Shown here: positions 44,255 to 54,961 of the stretch, piece by piece | How positions within the stretch are numbered: the stretch's first letter is position 1 | Layout: every line of letters begins with the position of its first letter | Assembly (NCBI RefSeq): GCF_003086295.3 | Contig: NC_092052.1 | Coordinates: 29,239,427 to 29,303,426, forward strand | Length of the DNA: 64,000 nt | Direction: 5' to 3' | Origin: Arachis hypogaea | Taxonomy: Eukaryota; Streptophyta; Magnoliopsida; Fabales; Fabaceae | The notes under the pieces: generated by a model | Databases searched by the model: none | What the model was told of the DNA's origin: nothing | What the model saw: the letters and a program-made list of their open reading frames with translations, nothing else | Translations under genes and position numbers: made by a program

Positions 44255-46072
44255 TTGTTCGAGTTTGGACAACTGACGGTTCATCTTGTTGCTCAGATTA
44301 GGTAATTTTCTTTTTGTTTTATTTTCAAAAAATTTTCAAAAACCTTTCAAAAATTTCTCATCTGTTTTCGAAAAAAAAATAAATCTTTTCAAAAATATAT
44401 TTTTCTTTAGAATTTTTAAGAATGAATTCTATTGTTTCATGAAGCATGTTGAAGCCTGGCTGGCTGTAAAGCCATGTCTAAATTCTTTTAGACTGAGGCC
44501 TCCACATGTCAGGGAATTGCTTATATCTTCTAAAGCTTGGCTGGCTATTAAGCCATGTCTAACCCTCAGATTGGAGCTTTAGACTAAGAATTGAAGATTC
44601 CTGGAATTCATATTAAAAATTTTGGAATTCTTATTTTTTTTCTTTTTCATATAATTTTCAAAAAAAACAAAAAAAAAATTAGAAAATCATAAAAATAAAA
44701 AAAATATTTTGTGTTTCTTGTTTGAGTCTTGAGTCAACTTTAAGTTTGGTGTCAATTGCATGTTTTAAAGTTTGCATAAAATTTTCGAAAAATTCATGCA
44801 TTCATAGTATTCTGCATGATCTTCAAGTTGTTCTTGGTAAGTCTTCTTGTTTGATCTTGATGTTTTCATGTTTTGTGTCTTTTCTTGTCTTTCATATGCA
44901 TTCTTGCATTCATAGTGTCTATACATGAAATTTTTTTAAGTTTGGTGTCTTGCATGTTTTCTTTGCATTAAAAATTTTTCAAAAATAAGTTCTTGATGTT
45001 CATCTTGACATTCAAAGTGTTCTTGGTGTTCATCTTGACATTCATAGCATTCTTGCATGCATTCATTGTTTTGATCTAAAAAAAATTTTCATGCATTGCA
45101 TCATTTTCATGTTTTTCTCTCTCATCATAAAAATTCAAAAAAAAAATATATCTTTCTCTTTTTCTCTCTTAAAATTTCGAAAATTAGATTTGACTTTTTC
45201 AAAAATTTTTAAAATCTAAGTGTTTTTATGAGTCAAATCAAATTTTCAATTTAAAAAAATTTTATCTTTTTCAAAATCTTTTTCAAAAATAAAATCTTTT
45301 TCATTTTTCTTAGTTATTTTTGAAAATTTTAAAAAATATTTTTCAAAAATCTTTTTCTTATCTTTATCTCCTAATTTTCGAAAATAACATCATCAATTAA
45401 TGTTTTGATTCAAAAATTTCAAGTTTGTTACTTACTTGTTAAGAAAGATTCAAACTTTAAATTCTAGAATCATATTTTGTAATTTCTTGTGAATCAAGTC
45501 ATTAATTGTGATTTTAAAAATAAAATCTTTTTCAAAACTAATTTCAATCATATCTTTTCAAAAATATCTCTTTATCTTATCTTTTTCAAAGATTTGATTT
45601 TAAAATATCTTTTCTAACTTCTTATCTTCTTATCTTTTCAAAATTAATTTTCAAATTTGTTTCAACTAACTAACTAACTTTTTGTTTGTTTCTTATCTTT
45701 TTCAAAACTACCTAAGTAACTCCCTCTCTAATTTTTGAAAATACCTTCCCTCTTTTTCAAAATTTCTTTTTAATTAACTAATTATTTTAATTTTTGATTT
45801 TAATTTTCGAAAAATTACTAACCTTTTTCAAAAATTATTTTCGAAAATCACTAACTCTTTTTCAAAAATAATTTTCGAAAATTCTCCTTCTTTCTTATCT
45901 CCTTCTATTTATTTATTCATCTACTAACACTTCATCTCACCCAAATTCGAACCCCTCTTCCATTTGTGTTCGAATTTTTTCTTCTTTTCTTCTTCTACTC
46001 ACACAGGAGAACCTCTATACCTGTGGTAAAAAGGATCCCTATTATTATTATTTTTCTGTCACTCTTTTTCAT
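44255..46072 (+). other. E3 leader (5' UTR)
   Basis: AT-rich, non-coding. PPT-like TTTAAGTTTGGTGTC occurs at about 44739 and 44936. The second half is a field of TTTTTCAAAA units as in E1. Confidence 0.7.
44453..44586 (+). repeat. Duplicated stem-loops in E3 leader
   Basis: Two copies of a segment around GGCTGGCT..AAGCCATGTCTAA. Each forms TGGCT-N4-AGCCA (loop GTAA at 44461-44474; loop ATTA at 44542-44555) followed by a GTCTAA/TTAGAC pairing. Position 200-330 bases after the PBS is where packaging or dimerisation signals lie in many retroelements; role here is inferred. Confidence 0.5.
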
Positions 46073-48406
46073 ATGAGCAGGAGTAAGGACAAGAATATTC
46101 TTGTTAAAGCAGATCCAGAACCTGAAAGGACTCTGAAGAGGAAACTAAGAGAAGCTAAATTACAACAATCCAGCAAGCACCTTTCAGAAATTTTCGAACA
46201 GGAAGAAGAGATGGCAGTCAAAAATAATAATAATGCAAGGAGGATGCTTGGTGACTTTACTGCACCTAATTCCAATTTACATGGAAGAAGCATCTCCATT
46301 CCTGCCATTGGAGCAAACAATTTTGAGCTGAAACCTCAATTAGTTTCTCTGATGCAGCAGAACTGCAAGTTTCATGGACTTCCATCTGAAGATCCTTTTC
46401 AGTTCTTAACTGAATTCTTACAGATATGTGATACTGCTAAGACTAATGGAGTAGATCCTGAAGTCTACAGGCTCATGCTTTTCCCTTTTGCTGTGAGAGA
46501 CAGAGCTAGAATATGGTTGGACTCTCAACCTAAGGATAGCCTGAACTCTTGGGATAAGCTGGTCAAGGCTTTCTTAGCCAAGTTCTTTCCTCCTCAAAAG
46601 CTGAGCAAGCTTAGAGTGGATGTTCAGACCTTCAGACAGAAAGAAGGTGAATCCCTCTATGAAGCTTGGGAGAGATACAAGCAACTGACCAAAAAGTGTC
46701 CTTTTGACATGCTTTCAGAATGGACCATCCTGGATATATTCTATGATGGTCTGTCTGAATTAGCTAAGATGTCATTGGATACTTCTGCAGGTGGATCCAT
46801 TTACCTAAAGAAAATGCCTGCAGAAGCTCAAGAACTCATTGACATGGTTGCTAATAACCAGTTCATGTACACTTCTAAAAGGAATCTTGTGAATAATGGG
46901 ACGCCTATGAAGAAGGGAGTTCTTGAAATTGATACTCTGAATGCTATATTAGCTCAGAATAAAATATTGACTCAGCAAGTCAATATGATTTCTCAGAGTC
47001 TGAATGGAATGCAAGCTGCATCCAACAGTACTCAAGAGGCATCTTCTGAAGAAGAAGCTTATGATCCTGAAAACCCTGCAATAGCAGAGGTGAATTACAT
47101 GGGTGAACCTTATGGAAACACCTATAAACCCTCATGGAGAAATCACCCAAATTTCTCATGGAAGGATCAACAAAAGCCTCAACAAGGCTTTAATAATGGT
47201 GAAAGAAATAGGTTTAACAATAGTAAACCTTTTCCATCATCCACTCAGCAACAGACAGAGAACTCTGAATAAAATACCTCTAAGTTAGCAAACTTAGTCT
47301 CGATCTGTCTAAGGGCACTGTGAGTTTCATGAATGAAATAAGGTCCTCCATTAGAAATTTGGAAGCACAAGTGGGCCAGCTGAGTAAAAGGATCACTGAA
47401 ATCCCTCCTAGTACTCTCCCAAGCAATACAGAAGATAATCCAAAAGGAGAGTGCAAGGCCATTGACATAAGCACCATGGCCGAACCCAAAAAAAGGAGAG
47501 GAGGACGTGAATCCCAAGGAGGAAGACCTCCTGGGACGTCCAGTGATCAATAAGGAGCTTCCCTCTGAGGAACCAAAGGAATCTGAGACTCATCTAGAGA
47601 CCATAGAGATTCCATTGAACCTCCTTATGCCCTTCATGAGCTCTGACGAGTATTCATCTTCTGAAGAGAATGAAGATGTTACTGAAGAGCAAGTTACCAA
47701 GTACCTTGGTGCAATCATGAAGCTGAATGCCAAATTATTTGGTATTGAGACTTGGGAAGATGAACCTCCCTTGTTCACCAATGAACTAAGTGATCTGGAT
47801 CAACTGACATTGCCTCAGAAGAAACAGGATCCTGGAAAGTTCCTAATACCTTGTACCATAGGCACCATGATCTTTGAAAAGGCTCTGTGTGACCTTGGGT
47901 CAGGGATAAACCTCATGCCCCTCTCTGTAATAGAGAAACTGGGAATCTATGGGGTGCAAGCTGCTAAAATCTCATTAGAGATGGCAGACAATTCAAGAAA
48001 ACAGGCTTATGGACAAGTAGAGGACGTGTTAGTAAAGGTTGAAGGCCTTTACATCCCTGCTGATTTCATAATCCTTGATATTGGGAAGGATGAGGATGAA
48101 TCCATCATCCTTGGAAGACCTTTCCTAGCCACAGCAAGAGCTGTGATTGATGTTGACAGAGGTGAATTAGTCCTTCAATTGAATGAGGACTCCCTTGTGT
48201 TTACAACTCAAGGTTACCCTTTTGTAAACATGGAAAAGAGGCACAGTAAGCTTCTCTCAAAACAGAGTCAACCAGAGCCCCCACAGTCAAACTCTAAGTT
48301 TGGTGTTGGGAGGCCACAACCAAACTCTAAGTTTGGTGTTGAACTCCCATATCCAAACTCTAAGTTTGGTGTTGGGAAGTCTCAACAGTGCTCTGAACAT
48401 CTGTGA
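46073..48406 (+). pseudogene. gag-pro: Gag-protease of E3, broken
   Basis: Close homologue of E1 gag-pro. The ATG at 46073 and the gag domain are intact; TAA at 47270 replaces the CAA present in E1 (2107-2109). A one-base loss near 47300 and a gain in the A-run near 47490 shift the frame out and back. From about 47507 the frame is open again: protease CDLGSGINLMPLSV and ILGRPFLATARA, three NSKFGV repeats, stop at 48404. No RT. Confidence 0.85.
48290..48374 (+). repeat. Three NSKFGV/PPT-like repeats (E3)
   Basis: Same 33-bp-spaced triple as in E1 3124-3208, with the repeat cores unchanged although the gag frame upstream is broken. Confidence 0.88.
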
Positions 48407-48424
48407 GGCTCCATGAGAGCCCAC

Positions 48425-48471
48425 TGTCAAGCTATTGACATTAAAGAAGCGCTTGTTGGGAGGCAACCCAA
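48425..48471 (+). promoter_or_regulatory. Paired hairpins (E3)
   Basis: TGTCAA-GCTA-TTGACA (48425-48440) and TTGGG-AGGCAA-CCCAA (48456-48471). Differs from E1 only in the loop of hairpin 1. Confidence 0.7.
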
Positions 48472-48611
48472 TTTTTATTTATCTAATTTTATTTTTCTTG
48501 TTCTTTCATGTTTTATTAGGTTCATGATCATGTGGAGTCACAAAATAAATATAAAAATTGAAAACGGAATCAAAAACAGCAGAAGAAAAATCACACCCTG
48601 GAGGAAGACCT

Positions 48612-48860
48612 TACTGGCGTTTAAACGCCAGTAAGAAGCATCTGGCTGGCGTTCAATGCCAGAACAGAGCATGGTTCTGGTGCTGAACGCCCAAAATGGG
48701 CAGCATCTGGGCGTTTGAACGCCAGAATTGCACCCTGGAGAAGAGCTGGCACTGAACGCCCAGAACAAGCATGGTTCTGGCGTTCAACGCCAGAAATGGG
48801 CAACAAATGGGCGTTCAACGCCCAGAACAAGCACCAGTCTGGCGCTGAACGCCCAGAGTT
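48612..48860 (+). repeat. Array of GGCGTTCAACGCC palindromes (E3 internal)
   Basis: About eight units, two more than in E1, including a perfect TGGCGTTTAAACGCCA. Confidence 0.85.
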
Positions 48861-48914
48861 GTGTGCAAGGGCATTTTGTATGCCTAATTTGGTGCAAGGT
48901 TGTAAATCCTTGAA

Positions 48915-48972
48915 CACCTCAGGATCTGTGGACCCCACAGGATCACCTCAGGATCTGTGGACCCCACAGGAT
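48915..48972 (+). repeat. 29-bp tandem duplication
   Basis: Identical adjacent copies 48915-48943 and 48944-48972, beginning CACCTCAGGATCTGTGG; E1 has a single copy at about 3675-3703. Confidence 0.93.
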
Positions 48973-49216
48973 CCCCACCTACCTCCACTCACTTCTCCTC
49001 ACCCCTCTTTCACACAATCCCATAAACACTCTTTCCCAAAACTCTTCACCAATCACCTTAATTTCTCTTCCCTATCACCACTTAACCACTCATATCCATA
49101 CACCCACCTACCTTCAAAATTCAACATCTCTTTCCCACCCAATCCCACCCATATGGCCGAATACACACATCCCTCCATCTCCTCCATATCTTCTTCTTCT
49201 TCTATTCTTTCTTCTT

Positions 49217-49252
49217 TTGCTCGAGGACGAGCAACATTCTAAGTTTGGTGTG
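49217..49252 (+). promoter_or_regulatory. Hairpin plus PPT-like motif upstream of ORF2 (E3)
   Basis: TTGCTCG-AGGA-CGAGCAA (49217-49234), then ATTCTAAGTTTGGTGTG. E1 has loop AGGG here. Confidence 0.7.
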
Positions 49253-49289
49253 ATAAAAGCATAGCTTTTTTGTTTTTCCATAACCATTA

Positions 49290-49677
49290 ATGGCACTTAA
49301 GGACAGAGAAACCTCAAGAAAGAGGAAAGGGAAGACAATTGCTTCCACCTCCAAACCATGGGAGATGGAAAGATTCATCTCACAAGCCCATCACTAAGAA
49401 AAGGATGGAGCAAACAAGAGAGCACATTCATGGATCTCAACAGGCACATGAAGAAGCTCATCATCAAGAAATCCCTGAGATACCTCAGGGGATACATTTT
49501 CCTCCACATAATTATTAGGGACAATTAAGGGTGGAACATCAAGAGCACTCCATCATCCTTCATGAAATTAGAGAAGATCAAAAAGCAATGAGGGAGGAGC
49601 AACAAAGACAAGGAAGAGACATAGAAGAGCTCAAGGACATCATTGGTTCCTCAAGAAGGAAACGCCACCATCACTAA
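49290..49677 (+). pseudogene. ORF2 remnant of E3 with large internal deletion
   Basis: Starts like E1 ORF2 (ATG 49290; basic N terminus, WEMERFIS) then jumps from the equivalent of E1 4200 to E1 4926. The nine-base direct repeat AGCCCATCA flanks the lost 725 bases in E1 (4201-4209 and 4926-4934) and is single in E3. A second smaller deletion near 49515 removes part of the C-terminal region. Not functional. Confidence 0.85.
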
Positions 49678-50782
49678 GGTGGACTCATTCCTTGTTCTTA
49701 CATTCTCTGTTTTTCGTTTTCTATGTTAAGTTCTTATCTATGTTTGTGTCTTCATTACATGATCATTAGTAATTAGTAACTATGTCTTAAAGTTATGAAT
49801 GTCCTATGAATCCATCACCTCTCTTAAATGAAAAATGTTTTAATTCAAAAGAACAAGAAGTACATGAGTTTCGAATTTATCCTTGAACTTAGTTTAATTA
49901 TATTGATGTGGTGACAATGCTTCTTGTTTTCTGAATGAATGCTTGAACAGTGCATATGTCTTTTGAAGTTGTTGTTTAAGAATGTTAAATATGTTGGCTC
50001 TTGAAAGAATGATGATAAGGAGACATGTTATTTGATAATCTGAAAAATCAGAAAAATGATTCTTGAAGCAAGAAAAAGCAGCAAAGAAACAAAGCTTGCA
50101 GAAAAAAAATAGCGAGAAAAAAAAATAGAAAGAAGAGAAAAAGCAAGCAGAAAAAGCCAAAAGCTCTTAAAACCAAGAGGCAAGAGCAAAAAGCCAGTAA
50201 CCCTTAAAACCAAAAGGCAATGGTAATAAAAAGGATCCCAAGGCTTTGAGCATCAGTGGATAGGAGGGCCTAAAGGAATAAAATCCTGGCCTAAGTGGCT
50301 AAACCAAGCTGTCCCTAACCATGTGCTTGTGGCGTGAAGGTGTCAAGTGAAAACTTGAGACTGAGCGGTTAAAGTCAAGGTCCAAAGCAAAAGAAGAGTG
50401 TGCTTAAGAACCCTGGACACCTCTAATTGGGGACTTTAGCGAAGCTGAGTCACAATCTAAAAAGGTTCACCCAATTACGTGTCTGTGGCATTTATGTATC
50501 CGGTGGTAATACTGGAAAACAAAGTGCTTAGGGCCACGGCCAAGACTCATAAAATAGCTGTGTTCAAGAATCATCATACTGAACTAGGAAAGTCAATAAC
50601 ACTATCTGAACTCTGAGTTCCTATAGATGCCAATCATTCTGAACCTCAATGGATAAAGTGAGATGCCAAAACTATTCAAGAGGCAAAAAGCTACAAGTCC
50701 CGCTCATCTGATTGGAGCTATGTTTCATTGATAGTTTGGAATTTATAGTATATTCTCTTCTTTTTATCCTAATTGATTTTCA
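49678..50782 (+). other. E3 3' UTR
   Basis: Non-coding; aligns with E1 5255-6348 including the A-rich tract (about 50098-50160) and the paired ATGTGCTTGTGGCGT motif (about 50325 and 50481). Confidence 0.65.
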
Positions 50783-50820
50783 GTTGCTTGGGGACAAGCA
50801 ACAATTTAAGTTTGGTGTTG
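50783..50820 (+). promoter_or_regulatory. Hairpin plus polypurine tract before E3 3' LTR
   Basis: GTTGCTTG-GGGA-CAAGCAAC (50783-50802), then TTTAAGTTTGGTGTTG up to 50820; identical to E1. Confidence 0.75.
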
Positions 50821-52498
50821 TGATGAGCGGATAATTTATACGCTTTTTGGCATTGTTTTTAGTATGTTTTTAGTAGAATCTAGTTACTTTTAGGGATGTT
50901 TTCATTAGTTTTTATGTTAAATTTACATTTCTGGACTTTACTATGAGTTTGTGTGTTTTTCTATGATTTCAGGTATTTTCTGGCTGAAATTGAGGGACTT
51001 GAGCAAAAATCAGATTCAGAGGTTGAAGAAGGACTGCTGATGCTGTTGGATTCTGACCTCCCTGCACTCAAAGTGGATTTTCTAGACATCCAGGGCTTTC
51101 CAGAAATATATAATAGTCCATACTTTGGCCGAGTTTAAACGACGTAAAAGGGCATTGAACGCCAGTTCTACGCTACTGTCTGGAGTTAAACGCCAGAAAC
51201 ACGTCACAAGCCAGAGTTGAACGCCAGAAATACGTTATAAACTGGCGTTCAACTCCAAGAATGACCTCTACACGTGTAACATTCAAGCTCAGCCCAAGCA
51301 CACACCAAGTGGGCCCTAGAAGTGGATTTATGCATCAATTACTTACTTCTGTAAACCCTAGTAACTAGTTTAGTATAAATAGGACTTTTTACTATTGTAT
51401 TAGACATCTTATGATTTTTAGTTCATCTTAGGATCATATTGATCATGTTTGGGGGCTGGCCATTCGGCCATGCCTAGACCTTCATCACTTATGTATTTTC
51501 AAACGGTAGAGTTTCTACACTCCATAGATTAAGGTGTGGAGCTCTGCTGTTCCTCAAAGATTAATGCAAAGTACTACTGTTTTTCTATTCAACTCAACTT
51601 ATTCCGCTTCTAAGATATTCATTCGCACTTCAACCTGAATGTGATGAACATGACAATCATCATCATTCCCTATGAACGCGTGCCTGACAACCACTTCCGT
51701 TCTACCTTAGATTGAATGAGTATCTCTTGGATCTCTTAATCAGAATCTTTGTGGTATAAGCTAGATTGATGGCGGCATTCATGAGAGTCCGAAAAGTCTA
51801 AACCTTGTCTGTGGTATTCCGAGTAGGACTCTGGGATTGAATGACTGTGACGAACTTCAAACTCGCGAGTGTTGGGCATAGTGACAGACGCAAAAGGAGG
51901 GTGAATCCTATTCCAGTATGATCGAGAACCTCAGATGATTAGCCGTGCTGTGACAGAGCATTTGGACCATTTTCACAAGAGGATAGGATGCAGCCATTGA
52001 CAAGGGTGATGCCTCCAGACGATTAGCCATGCAGTGACAGCGCATCGGACCATTTTCCAGTGAGGATTAAAAGTAGCCAGTGACAACGGTGATGTCCTTA
52101 CATAAAGCCAGCCATGGAAAGGAGTAAGACTGATTGGATGAAGACAGCGGGAAAGTAGAGATTCAGAGGAACGAAAGCATCTCTATACGCTTATCTGAAA
52201 TTCTCACCAATGAATTTCATGAGTGTTTCTATCCTTATTTTCTATCTATTTATTATTTATGTTCGAAAACTCCATAACTATTTTATATCCGCCTGACTGA
52301 GATTTACAAGGTGACCATAGCTTGCTTCATACCAACAATCTCCGTGGGATCGACCCTTACTCACGTAAGGTTTATTACTTGGACGACCCAGTTCACTTGC
52401 TGGTTAGTTGTATCAAAGTTGTGAATGAAAAACGATTTATTAAGACGCGCGTACAGAGTTTCTGGCACCGTTGCCTGAGATCACAATTTCGTGCACCA
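50821..52498 (+). repeat. 3' LTR of E3
   Basis: 1678 bp. Compared with the 5' LTR it has extra palindrome units around 51152-51205 and lacks a stretch near 51087 (the ELQNSKW-type segment present at 42800). TATA at 51374-51382, stem-loop at 52355-52370. Confidence 0.92.
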
Positions 52499-52503
52499 TA
52501 GAA

Positions 52504-53588
52504 CATCATAGAGAAGTGCATAATGCTATATGGGCTTTTTCACAAACACATAACATGCATGGTGAATAAGGTATAGAAAATATGAAGGTGAACATGCGAG
52601 CAATCCCTTAAATAGAATAATAATAATTGTCAAACAATTTGCAACAATCCACAAGCATATAATGAGGAATAATGACTCAAATTAATTGCTAACACCATGT
52701 AAAAAGGAAAAGAAAAAAGAAAGAAAATAAGAATAATGAAAGGAGAAAGAAAAGAAAATAACATATAAGATAAGAAAAATGGTAGAAAAGAAAAGGGTGA
52801 AAAAGAAAATAAAACCTTGTTAATGGAGGTGAGGGAGAGAGAGAGTGAAAAGTGAGATAGAGGGGAGAAGGGGGAAGGAAGAAGTAAGGAGGGAAGAGAA
52901 AAAAATCAGGATTAGAGAGGAAAAAGATAAGATATTTTGGCGATCTAGGTTGAGCTGTGCGGCGCAAGCGACGTGGCTGCGTGGGGCACGCGTTCGCGTG
53001 AATGCGCTTCAAGTAAGGTGACGCGATCGCGTCGGTCACGCGGTCGCGTGACCCGTGTTATGCTTCTGGCGCGAGTGCAGCCTCGCGCCAGCACAACTCT
53101 CTGTTCAAATTAATTCATTTGCCAAAATTGGGTGACGCGATCGCGTGGGGAGCGCGATCGCGTGAGTGGGCTTCAGAAAAGGATGACGCGGATGCGTCGG
53201 CGACGCGATCGCGTGGTAGGGATTATGCGTCCAGCACCACTCTCGCACAATATTTCGTTGTGCACCCTTTTTACGTCGGAAACGCAGGGCACGCGGCCGC
53301 GTAGGGCACGCGGTCGTGTGGGAGGCTATTATTCCCATGCGACGCAGACGCGTCAGCGACGCGATCACGTGGGTTGATTTGTGCCATTGGCACGCCTCCA
53401 GCCACGCTCCAGCGTGACTCTCTGTTAATTTTTATTTTTCTTTACTCTCCTTGCGACGCGGACGTGTCGCTGATGCGGTCGCGTCGCGTGGCAATTTTTT
53501 TTTTAATTATGCAGATGTAAATGCACGAAATGCACTGATAAAGAGAAGAGTTATTGAATAGGAAAAACTAAAAATAAAGAGAAGAATG
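52504..53588 (-). other. E5 region between pol and ORF2, part beside E3
   Basis: On the minus strand: GC-palindrome array, then a C/T-rich leader (52790-52930) and T-rich sequence before E3. The same order (array, pyrimidine-rich leader, T-rich tract, ORF2) is found in E2. No ORF. Confidence 0.5.
52972..53493 (-). repeat. Array of ACGCGATCGCGT palindromes (E5 internal)
   Basis: Units such as GACGCGATCGCGTCGG and CACGCGGTCGCGTG between gag-pol and ORF2; the same type is in the E5 LTRs (38911-39103, 60280-60424). Confidence 0.85.
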
Positions 53589-53598
53589 ATCATACCAT

Positions 53599-53649
53599 GG
53601 TGGGTTGTCTCCTACCTAGCACTTTGCTTTAACGTCTGTAAGTTGGACG
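53599..53649 (-). promoter_or_regulatory. Paired hairpins after the pol stop (E5)
   Basis: Minus strand, hairpin 1 CGTC-CAACTTACA-GACG (53649-53633); hairpin 2 GGTAGG-AGACAA-CCCACC (53616-53599) with one A-C mismatch. Starts 11 bases after the integrase stop, showing that the pair belongs to the end of pol. Confidence 0.66.
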
Positions 53650-53659
53650 CTCCACTAGC

Positions 53660-54961
53660 TCAATCTTCTGCTATGTGGGGATCTTCCAAGAGGAAGATCT
53701 CAAGTTCCTTGTTTCTCTGCATCTTCTCGCCATGGTATAGCTTCAGGCGTTGTCCATTAACCTTGATAAGTTTAGAGCTTGTCGGATGGCTTAGGTGATA
53801 AACTCCGTACGGTTCGACCTTCTCTACTCTATATGGACCTTCCCATCTTGATCTCAACTTACCTGGCATGAGCCTTAGTCGAGATTTGTAAAGGAGGACT
53901 AAATCCTCAGGTTGGAACTCCTTCTTCTTGATGTTTTGATCATGTATGGCCTTCATCTTCTCCTTGTATATTCTTGAATTCTCATAAGCTTCTAAGCGAA
54001 AGCTTTCCAGTTCCTGTAGTTGCAACTTCCTTTCAGCTCCGGCTTTCTCCATTCCCATGTTGCACTCCTTAACTGCCCAAAAGGCTTTGTGCTCCACTTC
54101 AACTGGTAGATGGCAAGCTTTTCCATAAACTAAGCGGAAAGGGCTCATCCCAATGGGTGTCTTGTATGCTGTTCTATATGCCCAGAGTGCATCTTGTAGC
54201 CTGGTGCTCCAGTCTTTTCTATGAGGCTTTACTATCTTTTGTAAGATACACTTAATTTCTCTGTTTGACACCTCGGCTTGCCCATTGGTCTGAGGATGGT
54301 ATGCTGTTTCAACCTTATGAATTATCCCATGCTTCTTCATTAATTCTGTTAGTCTCCTGTTACAAAAATGGGTGCCTTGATCGCTCACGATTGCTCGTGG
54401 TGATCCAAAGCGACAAATAATGTGGTTTCTCACAAAGGAAACAACAGTGTTAGCATCATCAGTGCGGGTAGGAATTGCTTCCACCCATTTGGAAACATAA
54501 TCCACAGCTAACAGTATATAAAAATTTCCATTAGAATTTAGAAATGGACCCATGAAGTCAATGCCCCAAACATCAAAAATTTCACAGAAAAGCATAATTT
54601 GTTGAGGCATCTCATCCCTCCTGGATATATTACCAAATTTTTGGCATGGGAGACAAGATTTACAAAACTCAGCAGCGTCTCTAAAAGGAGTAGGCCACCA
54701 GAATCCACAGTCTAAGATCTTTCTAGCTGTTCTTTGAGGGCCAAAATGTCCTCCACTCTCAAATGAGTGACAGGCCTCTAAAATGGACTGGAATTCTGAT
54801 TGAGGCACACAACGTCTAATTACCTGGTCAGTGCCACATCTCCATAAATATGGGTCATCCCATATATAATATTTAGACTCGCTTTTCAGCTTGTCTCTTT
54901 GATGCTTAGAAAAATTTGGAGGAAATGTGCGGCTAACTAGATAATTAGCAACAGGTGCATA
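53660..54961 (-). pseudogene. pol: Integrase region of E5 pol
   Basis: Open from just after the stop at 54962 to the terminal stop. Zinc-binding part: [10 protein letters not shown] and CKSCLPC. Catalytic D-D-35-E is complete: GIDFMGP, SDQGTHF, then 35 residues to the E of NGQAEVSN. The tail carries [12 protein letters not shown] and [12 protein letters not shown]; no chromodomain, which fits Athila-type rather than chromoviral elements. It is separated from RNase H by a single in-frame TGA. Would join element DNA into the host genome. Confidence 0.88.

Larger units (their letters stand above)
42538..52498 (+). mobile_element. E3: FIDEL/Feral-like non-autonomous element inserted in E5
   Basis: 9961 bp; duplication TAGAA at 42533-42537 and 52499-52503. 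LTRs 42538-44230 and 50821-52498. Same layout as E1 but gag-pro has a stop and two frameshifts and ORF2 has a large deletion. Lies just upstream of E5 ORF2, splitting it from gag-pol. Confidence 0.93.
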
